Shown here piece by piece: positions 46,057-64,000 of a stretch of 64,000 nucleotides of DNA. Origin of the DNA: Mytilus trossulus (Eukaryota > Mollusca > Bivalvia > Mytilida > Mytilidae); assembly GCF_036588685.1 (NCBI RefSeq), contig NC_086378.1:78137127-78201126 (forward strand), read 5' to 3'. Both the position numbers and the translations under genes were made by a program. The notes below the pieces were generated by a model. That model did no database searches and had not been told where the DNA came from. It saw only the letters and a program-made list of their open reading frames with translations. Each line of letters starts with the position of its first letter. Positions within the stretch are counted from its first letter, which is position 1.

Positions 46057-47490
46057 AGAATATGTAAGCTTTGTTTTATGCGGTCTAATTTTGATTTATA
46101 TGAACTATGTTTATGGTTTATGGGATTTCTGTCTTTAGTTCATGCGATTTATGTCTTCTGTCTTGATTCAGAGATAACGTTATCATTAAATGCCTTCTAC
46201 ATCAGGAGAAAGAAATCATTTGCAATACTGTAAAATAGAATTGCAAATGATTGCTTTCTACCTTATATAGTATGCATCTGATGATATTGTTTATGTTAAT
46301 AAAAAGGTCAGTAGAAAAAAGAAGAAAGTGAAGAACTTTTAAACGATCTGATTCAGATATTTGCAAAAATCAAATTTACGAAATGATTTTGGGAATATAA
46401 GGAGAGAAGATCTTCAAAACATATTATCTTACAAACTGGTGGTCATATATGATTTATATGAAAATTAAATAAAATAAATGATCATTGTAATTCAGTGCGA
46501 TCGATTCTGTCCAGGATTCTGTCCAGGGAAGACAGACAGCATAACGATTGCTTATTATCCGAACACGACCAATTGACAACGCCCACTTAATTAGTAAAAA
46601 GATTTTCTTATATCGATATTAAACATATTTATTAAATATTATGCACATTCTATATAATTTAAAACATAATTGGTTTTATGTTACAAGTTTAAAAAAAATT
46701 GACACTTGAAAATTTTAATGCAAAAGATCTAAATATAATATATTTTCGTAAACAAAATATACAGTACAAAGTTAAATAGCACTTATCAAATTTGCTTAAT
46801 AATATATAGTAAATGATATTTCAATAATATGTTTTGGCTCTTGACAACGAATTTCAATAATTGATGAAAATACTGATAATAACAATGTTTAAACCGTCGT
46901 GGTAATTACAGGTAGTAGATGCCTCTTCGCTATCGACATCATTGGTTCCAATATACAAATCATATATACACGATATAATTATTAGTTATAACTAAGCATA
47001 ATTCAAGAAATGATTCAAAGATAGACATCAACTATTTGTTTTTGTTCGATGAAAGAATGAAAATGAAACGTTATCTGGTGCCAACAAATGGTACCGTATA
47101 TGTTATTACTATGAATGTTCCGATAATCTGATGACGGTCGATAAGCCCCTGTGTGTATCCCCAACTCAGTACTCAATACTTCGGTATTTGAATTAAAAAC
47201 GTATATTCTGGCGAAAAAGTAAAATAAAAAAATACTGAAATTCGAGGAAATAACAATCGGAAAGTCCCTAATCAAATAGTAAAATCAAAGGACAAAACAC
47301 GTCAAATGAATGGACAATTGTCATATTCCTGACTTGGTGTTTGGGTTTTATTTCGGATATTACTCGAACTAAGGAGTATAACTCTTTCATGCTAAGCTCT
47401 TTAGCTTTATTTTTTGTAATTCATGTTTTGAAACTTTTTCATTTGTTGTAGAAATTCACATCAACTTAAAATTGATTAGATATCCCATTT
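46057..47490 (+). repeat. Direct duplication, copy B
   Basis: See 43484-44960. Copy B contains a small extra duplication (ccaggattctgt near 46510-46530) absent from A. It is interrupted at its right end by the element at 47495-48259. Confidence 0.8.
46197..46270 (+). repeat. 74-nt hairpin in copy B
   Basis: Counterpart of 43622-43696. Left arm 46197-46226, right arm 46240-46270, same 13-base loop. The loop-proximal segment (aatcatttgcaat / attgcaaatgatt) pairs perfectly here, whereas A has one mismatch. Confidence 0.7.
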
Positions 47491-47494
47491 TATA

Positions 47495-48259
47495 CTAGTC
47501 AACAAAAGAAACGATCGCGATACAAGACTTTATTTTCAAATTAAAGATAAAGTTTTCCGTTTAAAGGACCAATATTGAAGGTAGTAATACTTAAACATTA
47601 TGGAAATATAAATCCGTTTAAAAAAAAATTTTGCTTTCCTGACGTTTTTTGGCGGTTTCTTTTTTTTTTTTTTTTTTTACATAAAACGACAATTCGAAAA
47701 ACAGACGATCCAAGTAATGATGCCAACCTCTCATTTAAAGGTAAAGACAATGTTTGCCTTCAATTTGTTTTTAAAAATCATACAATTTTTGTGTGTATTT
47801 GTTAAGCATAGTTCGGACCCACGAGAACTTGTTCAAATGTATACATTATTAACTGAGTTACAATAGACATATGTGTAAAGTATTATTCAAAAAAAGCGGT
47901 CGCAACCTTTGAGATTTCATAAAAACACTTTTTTCCCTCAAAATTTAAGAAAAAAAACCCAATATTTAACATATTAGCCACATCATTAACACATATTGAT
48001 TAGCATATTGGATATTTTATTTAGTACTTAGAAAATTACATGTCGATTTTTTATTCAACTTTTCGCAAAACTAATTTGCAACCTATAATTGTTTACACGA
48101 AATTTAGATACTTTCCGACAAGTTTTGATTTTCATTAACACATTGTGCATATATTGCAAATGAAAGCTTTTTAAAATAGTGTATGACATTTTGTTTTACC
48201 TTTTAATAATTTTGATAAATTTTATTTTAAAGTCGTATATCATTTCTTTTGTTGTCTAG
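47495..48259. mobile_element. 765-bp DNA element with 21-bp inverted ends
   Basis: Left end ctagtcaacaaaagaaacga (47495), right end (reverse complement) ctagacaacaaaagaaatga; 19 of 21 match. Flanked by TATA on both sides (47491-47494, 48260-48263). The paralogous site in copy A (about 44950) lacks it, giving an empty-site comparison. No transposase visible; a TA-type (Tc1/mariner-like) non-autonomous element is likely. Confidence 0.75.
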
Positions 48260-48263
48260 TATA

Positions 48264-49910
48264 TATTGTAGAATTTTATACTTTCGAATAAATAATAAGA
48301 GGGTCATAATACAGTATTGTTAAATGTTGCGGGTAGTGTCACAAATTTGTAGATTTTGAATTATCTAGTGAGAATGACGATGAAAGGTATGAAAGCGACT
48401 GAACTTCAGATATATATATCAAATAATAATACTATATATAAAAAATGAGTTTTTATTGATAAATAACAGAGCTGTAATTAAAAATATACAGTATTTACGT
48501 CGTTTTGGCAATGGCAATATGGGACACTGATAGGGTAGGTATGTTTGAAGAAGAATTACATATTGTTTTAATATATATAGTTCCACAATGTTTGTGTGTG
48601 TATTGAGTATTTAAAATAAAAAAAACAATTCTATGTGTGTTTTTATGTATTCGACAACGATTTAATCACTTTAATCTTTGTTTAAAATAAGGTCAAACGC
48701 GCGTTACATTTGTGTCTCAACAAAATTTGATAAACAAACATTAGTTGTGTGTTGATTGTTATCACTAAGATCTATCATCCTGCTATGTTAGATTGAGTGT
48801 CAATAAACGTGTCTAAATACGTGCTTCACATGTTGAATTAGCCAGCTATATCTTAGGTAGAAACCAAAACACAGCAGGCGATCATTTCGCGTCCAATATG
48901 AAACGATCGTTAATTGTGTTGTTTTTAGTATGTTTATCACCCAAAAATAAATCGTTTACGACTAATGATATTCCACACACGTTTCATGAAAATATCAACA
49001 TCGTCATTTTACAAATTTTTTTTATATAGAAGAACAGAAGCACGTGTCAAAAAATGAAACAAGCGTGAAATGTAACGAGCCATCATATTTTGTTTTTATT
49101 ATTTTTCGTAATTGACATGCAATTCCACCGGTAACTATACAATAATTCAAAACTTATGCACTTCTTAACCTACCCGAAAGGTTATTTACGCAAATGAGGG
49201 CAGACAAAATTATTCCCACATTAAAATATCCCAACCTAGACACAAAGTTTTGCTCTGTCGTTTCATTAAAGACACGAACATTTCTTGTCAATAAGCTGAC
49301 AGAAACGATCGTTTCAGAAGTCACACTTCTTCTTCATAGTCATTCGAGAAAAGGAGTTAACATGACAAAAAACATAATCTAGGTACCTGTGTTTATTCAT
49401 TAAAATAATTCAAAGCAGTTAATTGTTGTTAACAACAACATAATTCGACAATGTTAACGCTCGTTTCTTTAAGACGCTAATTAAGAAGAACTGTCGTTAC
49501 AATTTGACACGAAATTCAATTGCGCTCGTTTTTTATTGACTAAAAATATTTTCACTATTAATAACTAGCGTTACAACTATTGATTTGTTTCACAAAAAAA
49601 CGGAAGTAAAACCGACACATTACTACATAAAAAGTGTTCTCACCAATTTGTTTTCATACAATTGTTTATTTGTCGCAATGTTTAGAAAAAAAACTGATTT
49701 CCTAAAACTTGCTCATTCGTTTCTGTCAGACACGGAACACGATTTCTCTGATTTTTTAAAGACTCGAAAATACACTGATATCTTTACTTTATCTTCATTT
49801 CTTCGCTATTGTTTAAGCAGAACCATATATGTGCGTAATATGTTTCTTGTTTCAGACATAATCATGCTGAAAGTAAAATTGAGATCATCTTTCAGAAACA
49901 AATAAAAATC
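48264..49910. other. Sequence with no supported gene
   Basis: Contains repeated gaaacgatcgtt-type palindromes (near 48900 and 49302) and open frames without recognisable domains. I could not support a gene. Confidence 0.35.
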
Positions 49911-50900
49911 GAGACGAGTGCAAAGTCTAGACATATTTGTAACATCTTCAGTTCCAAGTCAAACAACACACCTGACACAAAAAGATCGAATGAAAATATA
50001 CAGAGAAAAAATAAAACATGAAAATCCACAGAGATACGCTAACGACTTAAAAGCCAACGCATTAAGATGTCGTGCTTATAGAAAAGGCCTCTCGCAACAT
50101 AAAAAAAGAGAAAGAACAAAAACTCTCAAACGAGTGGTTTAGAAAATTCCGTGAAAGAGAAAAACTAAAAAATAATGCATGAAACAGAAAATACGATAGA
50201 AGAAACAGTTCCACAAAAGGCTGATAAAAGTCAACTCAAAACAAGGAAACGAACAAAAGAGAAGAAGAAATGTTGGAAAACTAAAAAACAAGAGGAGAGG
50301 GCCAAAAGAAAAAAAGAATAAACGAAAAACGTAGACTACAGTATGCAACCAACAGAGACAAAGAGAGAAAACAAAAGAGCAACACGAACATCACAAATCA
50401 TACTGCAACATCTAATTCAGAAAAATACAAGACGTCTGATGCTTTTCGAAAAGCTGTTTATCGTGCAAAACAGCAATTGCATTCATCGCCAAAAAAATTG
50501 CCACCGTTTTATCTGGTCTAGCCGTTAAAGCAACAGCAAGAAAAAGAAAGGCATTTAATGAAAGAGGGACGAAAGATACCAAAGGGACAGTCAAACTCAT
50601 AAATCTAAAATAAACTGACAACGCCATGGCTAAAAATGAAAAAGACAAACAGAAAAAAACAATAGTACACAAGACACAACATAGAAAACTAAAGAATGAA
50701 CAACACGAACCCCACCAAAAACTAGGGGTGATCTCAGGTGCTCCGGAAGGGTAAGAGGGGATATTGCTAACACCTTCAAACGAAGACGACTTAATTTATT
50801 TGACGTTTCACGTTTAATTGAAGAACACAAAAGTAAAAGTACAAAACGAAAAACGTGCGCTTTGAAAAGACAACGCATACATGCGTCAACAATAGTATGG
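49911..50900 (+). pseudogene. Unidentified lysine/arginine-rich coding remnant, interrupted by a repeat
   Basis: In shifting frames it reads RMKIYREKIKHENPQRY, LRCRAYRKGLSQHKK, then SDAFRKAVYRAKQQL, SPKKLPPVLSGLAVKA. After a U-family repeat (50561-50755) it continues DIANTFKRRRLNLFDVSRLI. The short basic blocks and the SPKK..P motif remind me of DNA-binding N-termini encoded by mobile elements in invertebrate genomes, but I cannot name the family. At least three frame changes before the repeat. Flanking parts that still read as protein on both sides of the repeat argue that the repeat inserted into a once-continuous gene. Confidence 0.45.
50561..50755 (-). repeat. U-family repeat inserted in a coding remnant
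   Basis: Starts aaagagggacgaaagatacc and ends ctccggaagggtaag, where other copies continue gcagatcctgctcc, so it is truncated on that side. Confidence 0.75.
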
Positions 50901-50904
50901 TCTA

Positions 50905-50995
50905 GAAGGTTTTGTATGATTGTCGATGAGACACCTTTCATCAAAACTGAAATGACTATGAATTTTGCAACTTTGACTACAATATAAACTGCATA
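50905..50995 (+). repeat. Short repeat shared with 44990-45080
   Basis: aaggttttgtatgattg, tcaaaactgaaatgac, tttgactacaatataaactg in the same order in both places. Confidence 0.7.
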
Positions 50996-51479
50996 GTAGT
51001 CTGTATATTTATAAAAAAAGATATGGTAAATATAAAACGAAAATCCAAAACAATATCGGCCTACACAACAATCAACGAAATCAGTTTATAATATACAGCA
51101 GCAAACTACAACTACTTGTTAACAGACTTCTAACCAGAGACAGACCCAATCATTATAAAAATAAAACGCGCATAAAATAAGGTTTAATTAACATGAAAAA
51201 CAGTAAAACAACAAAAGCAAAATCTGAAATAAAAAAAACATACATGTAATAGGTATTCCGAAATTATATGTTAAAAACTTACAATCCGATACAAACTCAT
51301 GTTTTACTCTCAATGTGTTCTCTCAAAAAATATGATAATAGAAAAATTATATTTCTACGCGATAGCTTTCATTTCTTTTTAAACAATGATTTAAGGTGAT
51401 AGGAACGTAAATGAACGCCTCTAGCGGAAAACGGGAAAATCGACGTTTGTTGCTATGGGAGTAATCTCTCGTACACCAT

Positions 51480-51785
51480 ATTTTCAAGATGCCGGAATAT
51501 CTTCCGCTTCGTCGAAATAATAGTCAATTTGGTGGAAGAGTATTGAATGCATCTCATCAACATGTATTAAAAAAATGAAGAATGTAAAATAGAATATCTT
51601 GTAACAGTTTATCAGTGCTTCCCTCCCATGAAAAGGATATAAACTTGGCATGTTGTGATGGCCGGAGAGTGATTGAGTTTGGTTTACTTGCAGACTGGCC
51701 AACTTAAAGCTTGCAAGAACTTCTATTCACCATAATGTTTCCACAAAACTGTGTTAAGAGAGTACAAAGAATAGGTCTTGTAAGT
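51480..51785 (+). pseudogene. Transposon-related zinc-finger-type remnant
   Basis: A short frame from ATG 51491 (MPEYLPLRRNNSQFGGRVLN) is followed, after stops, by ACDGRRVIEFGLLADW and, in a shifted frame, LKACKNFYS and NCVKRVQRIGLV. The order 'C-D-x-R-V-[IV]-E-x-G-x-L-A ... L.AC..C' resembles an N-terminal Cys-rich block seen in many invertebrate transposon-derived proteins. The family was not identified with certainty. Confidence 0.4.
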
Positions 51786-53135
51786 ATTTTGTATATACCT
51801 TAGGGTAACTGTCACTACATTAACTAACTATACGCTTGTAATCGCCACAGATCAGAGATTTAACTTGAAAATTGGAACTGATGTGAAAACAAAATGTACT
51901 ATAAAAATATCATAAACACGAACATGCATTACACACATAAACTCCCACAATAACAAATTAAAGCTTTCATTATATATTGTCATTTCATATATTGAAATTC
52001 CGTGGCAAATTTTGTCACAGGCTTTAAACATTCAGTCATTTGCATTCAAAAAAAATATATTTCCCCCAAAACACAGTAAAAACTGCTACGACGTGTTGAT
52101 CCTCGAAAAAAAGTAACTTATACTAATATTTTTGATTTGATTTTCCTGGATATGATCTGTTATGACTATTATATAACCATTTTCTCATTTAGATATAAAC
52201 ATAAACCTTTCTTTCACTTTCGCAATATTGTCTTAAAATAGGATTTGAAAATGAAAGTAGTAGTGCTTTTCTAGAACAAATAATTTATATAGTTACACAA
52301 TATTGAAAAGCAATAGAGTTTGATTGCCTCCTGTGTAACATAAAACTGGTAATATTATGTCTGAAATTGCTTTAGACGGGTAAGCTAGAGTAAGGGACAA
52401 TTAATTCACTTGAACGGGGATGGAGCCTTTTGCACGGACACACGACAAGTAAAACAATCTTTCAAAATGAACGGAAATTTAAAAAAAATGTAACACGTTG
52501 CTTTTCAGTCAAATTGAACATTCAAAATAACAAGCTTCCAGCCTGAAAAATCGGCAATGAAAAAATAGAGATCCGCTGACTGAAAATTACTCTTTACCGT
52601 CACTTAAACAATAAAATAATTGCAAAGTATAAATTATACAGAAATTTAGAAATTTCTGCATGCATCAATCAATTCATTTTAAAATTTCGGAACTACAGAT
52701 ATTTCGATTTCAGTTGATACTGTTTGTATACACGTGCAAATAAAAATTTAGCATTAGATTTTTATTTTTGCTATACGTAATTCTTCTCAATTTTCTCAAA
52801 ACTTTGCAAAACATTTCTTAAGTACGAACAGGAGTATTATTGGCATAAATTACGAGGTACATAATGCTGTTGGCGATTTCCACTGAGTCGCTGCAACATC
52901 TACAATGATCTAACTAAAACGTTCAATTTCTCTCGAAACTTTGAAATATTTTTTTTGCCTATAATTTTCATTTATATCCCACATCTCCTTTCATGTCATT
53001 TCAAACATACTATAAGCTTGCAAATGACGAGTACTATTTGGATCGAAGTATGTGTTATGTTTTTGTGCCATTAGAGCATAACTTTATATATTGAATATGC
53101 AAGATCGACTGCAACTATCGGGAAAATAAAAGTTA
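51786..53135. other. AT-rich sequence, nothing recognised
   Basis: No gene or known repeat could be supported. A fragment near 53190-53230 (tcgtctgtccttccatcgc) begins like the repeat at 32275. Confidence 0.4.
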
Positions 53136-53970
53136 ACTGTTGTGGTTTTTTTTATACACCCGCTTTATCGGAGGGGCTTTTAAGTTTAACACTTGTTCGT
53201 CTGTCCTTCCATCGCACCGTCCAAATTGTTTCCCGTTCTCTAACTTTAATTTGCCTCGAACAAATGTTAGACGACATAATGCTGATTACAAAAAATACAC
53301 ACAAAAAAACCACACAGATCTTGTTATAATTATTATAATAGACAGGATAATATGCTCTATAGCGCATTTAGATAGCCCAACAAATTATAATGAAGCGGTC
53401 GTTGTCTTGACAATTCTGGTGATATAGTCTTGACGTTGCTTAATGGCATCGTCATGATTTTTCTCTCTTTTCCCGTCACCAACACCCTTTCAACGGCTGA
53501 TATATACAAAAAAGAGTTCGGTAGAATAAGATATCAAAAGAAAGGACAACAATACCTTAAGAACATTTGATTTTTTTTATAGAAAATCGTAAGATTGATT
53601 AAAACTGCAGATTAACTAAAGCTTGAAATTACATATGTAAACAATTGAAAATATTGCTTCAAATTCAAGCAATAATTATGATTTAAAAAGTTTTAAACTA
53701 CACGTGAAAAATTTATATACCTATTTTTATATGTAAATTCTATGAAACAAACATAAGATTAAAGTTAAGCTACGTTTTTATAAGAATTAAACAAACTAAT
53801 TGTTAATAGTTGAAACTTGATGTATAATCGAAGGAAATTATTATCCAATACATTTTGGGTGAGTCGAAATCAAAGTGTCATTGTTTTATACTTTCAAATT
53901 TTCAGTGACAAATCACGTGCATCTTTCATATAATATGACCTTAAATCATACACGTAGTCTGTCTCGATTA

Positions 53971-54057
53971 GTGTATAGAAAGGTATATGCTATGAAAATA
54001 AGAGAGCGGGGCTTTGCCCCAAGGTCTTATTTTCATAGTATATACCTTTCTATACAC
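53971..54057. repeat. Near-perfect 33-bp inverted repeat (foldback)
   Basis: Arms 53971-54003 and 54025-54057 match at 32 of 33 positions. The 21-base spacer itself contains ggggc-ttt-gcccc. Strong cruciform/hairpin potential; likely a small foldback element. Confidence 0.9.
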
Positions 54058-54289
54058 TTTCCAATTTAGCACATATTTACAACTTGAGTAATCCTGTAAT
54101 TAGTCTAATGATATGTTTTGGCTGACTAGCTTTAGCTCATTTACATAGTTTTGTAAATCTACTCACTATTATCATTGTAAGATATTGACTTCAGATTGAA
54201 AAGATTGTAGTTGCTGGTGTAAGTAGGTTCATTGTTATAATTGTATTAAGCTGTGTTTTACTATACATGATAAAATTCAAAACATATAG

Positions 54290-54450
54290 ATAGTTTGCTG
54301 TAGTAGATCCCAAAAGAGGGTGGTGGAAAACGCTTATTTGGGGGAATGATCAATGCTTTGAATAAGAACATACAGTTGAACCCCTCACCCTTTATTTTGG
54401 GTTGGAACCCCTTTAAAAATGGATGGATCTGCCCCTGGTATGTACCCATA
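54290..54450 (-). repeat. Interspersed repeat ('ggatctgcccctg')
   Basis: Blocks aatgatcaatgctttgaa, agttgaacccctcaccc, ttgggttggaacccc and ggatggatctgcccctg. I recognise this pattern from invertebrate genomes; class unknown. Confidence 0.4.
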
Positions 54451-55595
54451 GGTAGTGGTCTAGTAAATAGTTAACTTGCATGAAATATCTGTCACTGGAC
54501 ACTAAGCAACCAATTATCAATCCATTCATGACGAAATATATCAAATTGCTTTTATTTTCCTTTACAAGGTGTCATGGTTCACTCTATTTTTGTGTACAAA
54601 GTAATTATATGGAAGATAATATGAATGATTACAATTTTAGATGGCAGTGTACTCTAATTAAGTTATAATGAACTACAATGTTTATAATTTGTCACTCTTT
54701 ATTTAATTGAAAGACACTTTTTTGATCCAAAGATTAAATAGTTGGATGTTTAAAATTTATTTGAAAACTAATTACAAACTTTTTAGTTTAATTTGGAATA
54801 CAACGGTTTTTTTTTTAAATACTAGCCAGTAGCAATTTATATTTCAATATCTTGATTATGAAATCTTACCGTTGTGATCATTCATGCGTAGATACTTAGT
54901 ACACGAAAAAGTATGTACTATGAAAGTTAGAAGACAAATTCAAGCAATTTGTTTGGACGACAAGTTGTAAGTATGTGCTAAGAGCAAGAGACGAAATCCG
55001 AATTTTACCGCTTCAGAACTTCAGACTTTCCTTAGCAAAGTGGAAAAGATTAATATTTGATCTTTTGTAAACTGTCAAAAACGAAGATGATCCGTTTATT
55101 TATGAATTAAACGGATTAAATCTCTTTCCAAATGTTAGGACCATTATTATACCATGTTTGATAAACCCACTTCGAACTAAGATATGTCTTAAGTTGGTAT
55201 TAGGACACGTCCTAATCCTAAGATAACTTCGATAAACAGGCCCCAGATCTTAAAGGTAATGACTGATGCATAAGAATGTTAAGCTATTTCTAATGAAATA
55301 AAGTCTAAAAAGAAGGAAATTGTATTTACAATCCAATAATATAATATACATGCTTTAGTTGAATGAAATAAAAAAACTTTTCAAATATTGATCTTTAAAA
55401 TAAATAGCCATACTTATTTGTTTAAGAAAAAACATATGTAACATAGATTCCTATCCGTTTATCCAATCAAATAAAGTCATTTTAATATTGGTTATCATAA
55501 GAAATCTACAAAACCAGAATCGTATTAATAAGAAAACAGTTTATCGAGTAACGACTTTACGTCAACTCAAAAATGAATTAAAAGAACCTGATACA
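54451..55595. other. 5' flank of the apple/FReD gene
   Basis: No gene supported. Near 55145-55255 a short stretch holds two local palindromes (aagatatgtctt, ttaggacacgtcctaa), possibly a decayed foldback element. Confidence 0.4.
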
Positions 55596-55610
55596 ATGAT
55601 TCAAGGGACA

Positions 55611-63500
<7,890 letters not shown>

Positions 63501-63639
63501 AAATCTGACAAAAATCCAGTAGCCTGACAAGCGAACATCCTTAAGTCTGTCTTGAAATAAGATATCTTTCGATTTTATTGTTTAGACTCTAGTCTTCCTA
63601 GCTTTCAGTAACTGAGAGTACTCTCAATTCGGCGCTTGA

Positions 63640-63960
63640 TGTATATTGATTTTATGTTAGTTGTGTTTGTGCATCATACAAATCTTATTAGATCAGCTGC
63701 AACCGATGTTTACTGTTTGTTCTTATGTTGTGCTGTAATACCACTGTTTCAAATAAAGAAAAGGGTTGAGCGCTCACAAACATGGTTAACCCCACAAAAT
63801 TCTGTATGCGATTATCCCAAATCAATTGCATGTAGTAAAGTGGTTGTTGTTGGTTCAAGCCTTTCATATTTGTTTTTCGTAATAAAAAAATGTTTTATAA
63901 ATTAGGTGGTGTTTTTAATGTCTGTACCTTTTATGGCAGACTATACGGAATGGGTTTCTC
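63640..63960 (+). repeat. Interspersed repeat ('ttatgttgtgctgt')
   Basis: Blocks gttcttatgttgtgctgtaa, acatggttaaccccac, gtagtaaagtggttgttgtt and atatttgtttttcgt. I know this arrangement as a frequent mussel repeat. A weak relative is near 34130. Confidence 0.55.
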
Positions 63961-64000
63961 ATTGTTGAGGATCATATGGTAGCTAATTATTGCTTATTAA

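Noticed and set aside
49585-49905. 106-codon frame on the plus strand
   Set aside because: No domain recognised and no link to the coding remnant that follows; left unannotated.
63636-63905. 89-codon frame at the right edge, considered as a last FReD exon
   Set aside because: It lies in a common interspersed repeat and has no FReD motifs.

Overview
The window is eukaryotic: about two-thirds A+T, sparse coding sequence in small exons with GT..AG introns, and dense interspersed repeats. The repeats (the 'gccaatgagacaac' family, the 'taccgctgttcaaaactc' family, the 'aagtcaggaatatgacag' family, Penelope-like retroelements) are ones I associate with marine mussels. A bivalve, probably Mytilus or a close relative, is therefore the likely source. 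This is recognition from memory, not a search.

Four genes can be supported. At 1.2-27.6 kb three related genes lie head-to-tail on the + strand. Each encodes a small (103-116 residue) single-pass membrane protein with a lysine inside the membrane segment, an NPxY-type motif and, in two of three, two PPxY motifs. All three share a tiny start exon ending in phase 2, a membrane exon and a final tail exon. I do not recognise a named family; this is the best candidate for an undescribed system. At 38.5-39.5 kb lies a secreted DNA/RNA non-specific endonuclease of the ENDOD1 type with an intact active site but two apparent reading-frame breaks. From 55.6 kb to near the right edge is a secreted apple/PAN plus fibrinogen-like (FReD) gene whose fibrinogen domain is truncated or continues outside the window.

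The rest is repeats. Penelope-like elements occur in at least two sequence groups (minus strand: 2.7-4.1, 5.2-5.7, 21.8-25.2, 40.5-42.9 kb; plus strand: 11.2, 36.0, 42.9, 59.6 kb). The 21.8-25.2 kb copy lies inside the large intron of the third membrane-protein gene. DNA transposons include a Tc1/mariner relic (58.4-59.6 kb), two TTAA-flanked elements (8.0-9.7 and 25.8-26.3 kb) and a 765-bp element with inverted ends (47.5-48.3 kb). A diverged direct duplication (43.5-45.0 and 46.1-47.5 kb) brackets a non-LTR retrotransposon fragment. Tandem arrays cluster in the long intron of the apple/FReD gene: a 192-bp unit, a 21-bp minisatellite and a 30-bp unit.

Repeat family names used below: S ('gccaatgagacaac', SINE-like), T ('taccgctgttcaaaactc', part of the Penelope-associated noncoding block), M ('aagtcaggaatatgacag'), U ('gtgctccggaaggg' on its minus strand). 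Coordinates of diverged repeats are approximate. Exon borders were assigned by eye from splice sites, reading phase and comparison among the paralogs.
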